Assembly (NCBI GenBank): GCA_005772855.1
Contig: SXIK01000004.1
Span: forward strand, 1-48,158
Direction: 5' to 3'
Source: Planctomycetia bacterium
GTDB lineage: Bacteria > Planctomycetota > UBA8108 > SXIK01
Length of the DNA stretch: 48,158 nt
Shown here: positions 48,100-48,158 of the stretch, one piece after another
Position numbering within the stretch: position 1 is the stretch's first letter
Layout: every line of letters begins with the position of its first letter
Made by a program: the position numbers and the translations under genes
The notes under the pieces: generated by a model
Seen by the model: only the letters and a program-made list of their open reading frames with translations
Databases searched by the model: none
Told to the model about the DNA's origin: nothing

Positions 48100-48158
48100 G
48101 AGGGTAGACAGGGGAAGCCAGGGTCAATTGCGCGATCGGAGGCAAGCGCCCCCCGCGC

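Overview
The window is GC-rich bacterial chromosome carrying about 38 protein-coding genes. I see no rRNA, tRNA, transposase or CRISPR array. The host is Gram-negative: it has lipopolysaccharide-core functions (a KdkA-type lipid A/KDO kinase, a WaaE-type glycosyltransferase, a GT9 heptosyltransferase, a DUF374 acyltransferase and an ArnA-like formyltransferase). It probably respires with menaquinone, because it encodes MqnA (futalosine route) and a b6-type cytochrome b with menaquinol-type features. It is aerobic, with an A2-type cytochrome c oxidase. The gene content would suit a Planctomycetota-like or another deep-branching Gram-negative lineage, but the sequence alone does not settle this. 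Non-ATG starts are common: GTG for ctaB, DUF374, the petD-like gene and the cupredoxin gene; TTG for iscA, sco and the petB-like gene; and probably CTG for the formyltransferase.

Left part (1-13.9 kb). A truncated pyruvate phosphate dikinase diverges from a 7Fe ferredoxin. A tight minus-strand set follows (kdkA, mqnA, waaE-like, GT4; every junction overlaps). A plus-strand set comes next (heptosyltransferase, DUF374 protein, large periplasmic Ig-like-repeat protein), then a NifS-type cysteine desulfurase, an IscA-type Fe-S carrier, a CoA-type NUDIX hydrolase and, convergently, hisS.

Middle part (14-30.5 kb). purL-purQ lie on the minus strand; PurL carries an N-terminal PurS-like pair. On the plus strand are accA, an uncharacterised coiled-coil lipoprotein and a complete glycine-cleavage operon gcvT-gcvH-gcvPA-gcvPB. 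def-ribF and a GT87 membrane glycosyltransferase are on the minus strand, and an ArnA-like formyltransferase is on the plus strand.

Right part (30.5-48.2 kb). One long minus-strand respiratory supercluster reads, in transcription order: membrane-anchored HEAT-repeat protein, Rieske protein, b6-type cytochrome b, extended PetD-like subunit, a 1585-residue octaheme cytochrome c, protoporphyrinogen oxidase, cupredoxin lipoprotein, CoxB, CoxA, heme A synthase, heme O synthase, CoxC, Sco and DUF420. It appears to encode an electron route from menaquinol to oxygen, with the giant multiheme cytochrome standing in for cytochrome c1/f and possibly for the soluble carrier, plus heme and copper assembly factors.

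The two most unusual items are this cytochrome b6/Rieske/octaheme complex and a structured, promoter-associated repeat. The repeat occurs in three of the four divergent intergenic regions in the same orientation, and a partial fourth copy lies upstream of def. Its terminal hairpin keeps pairing despite base changes, which points to a structured RNA or leader element of unknown function.
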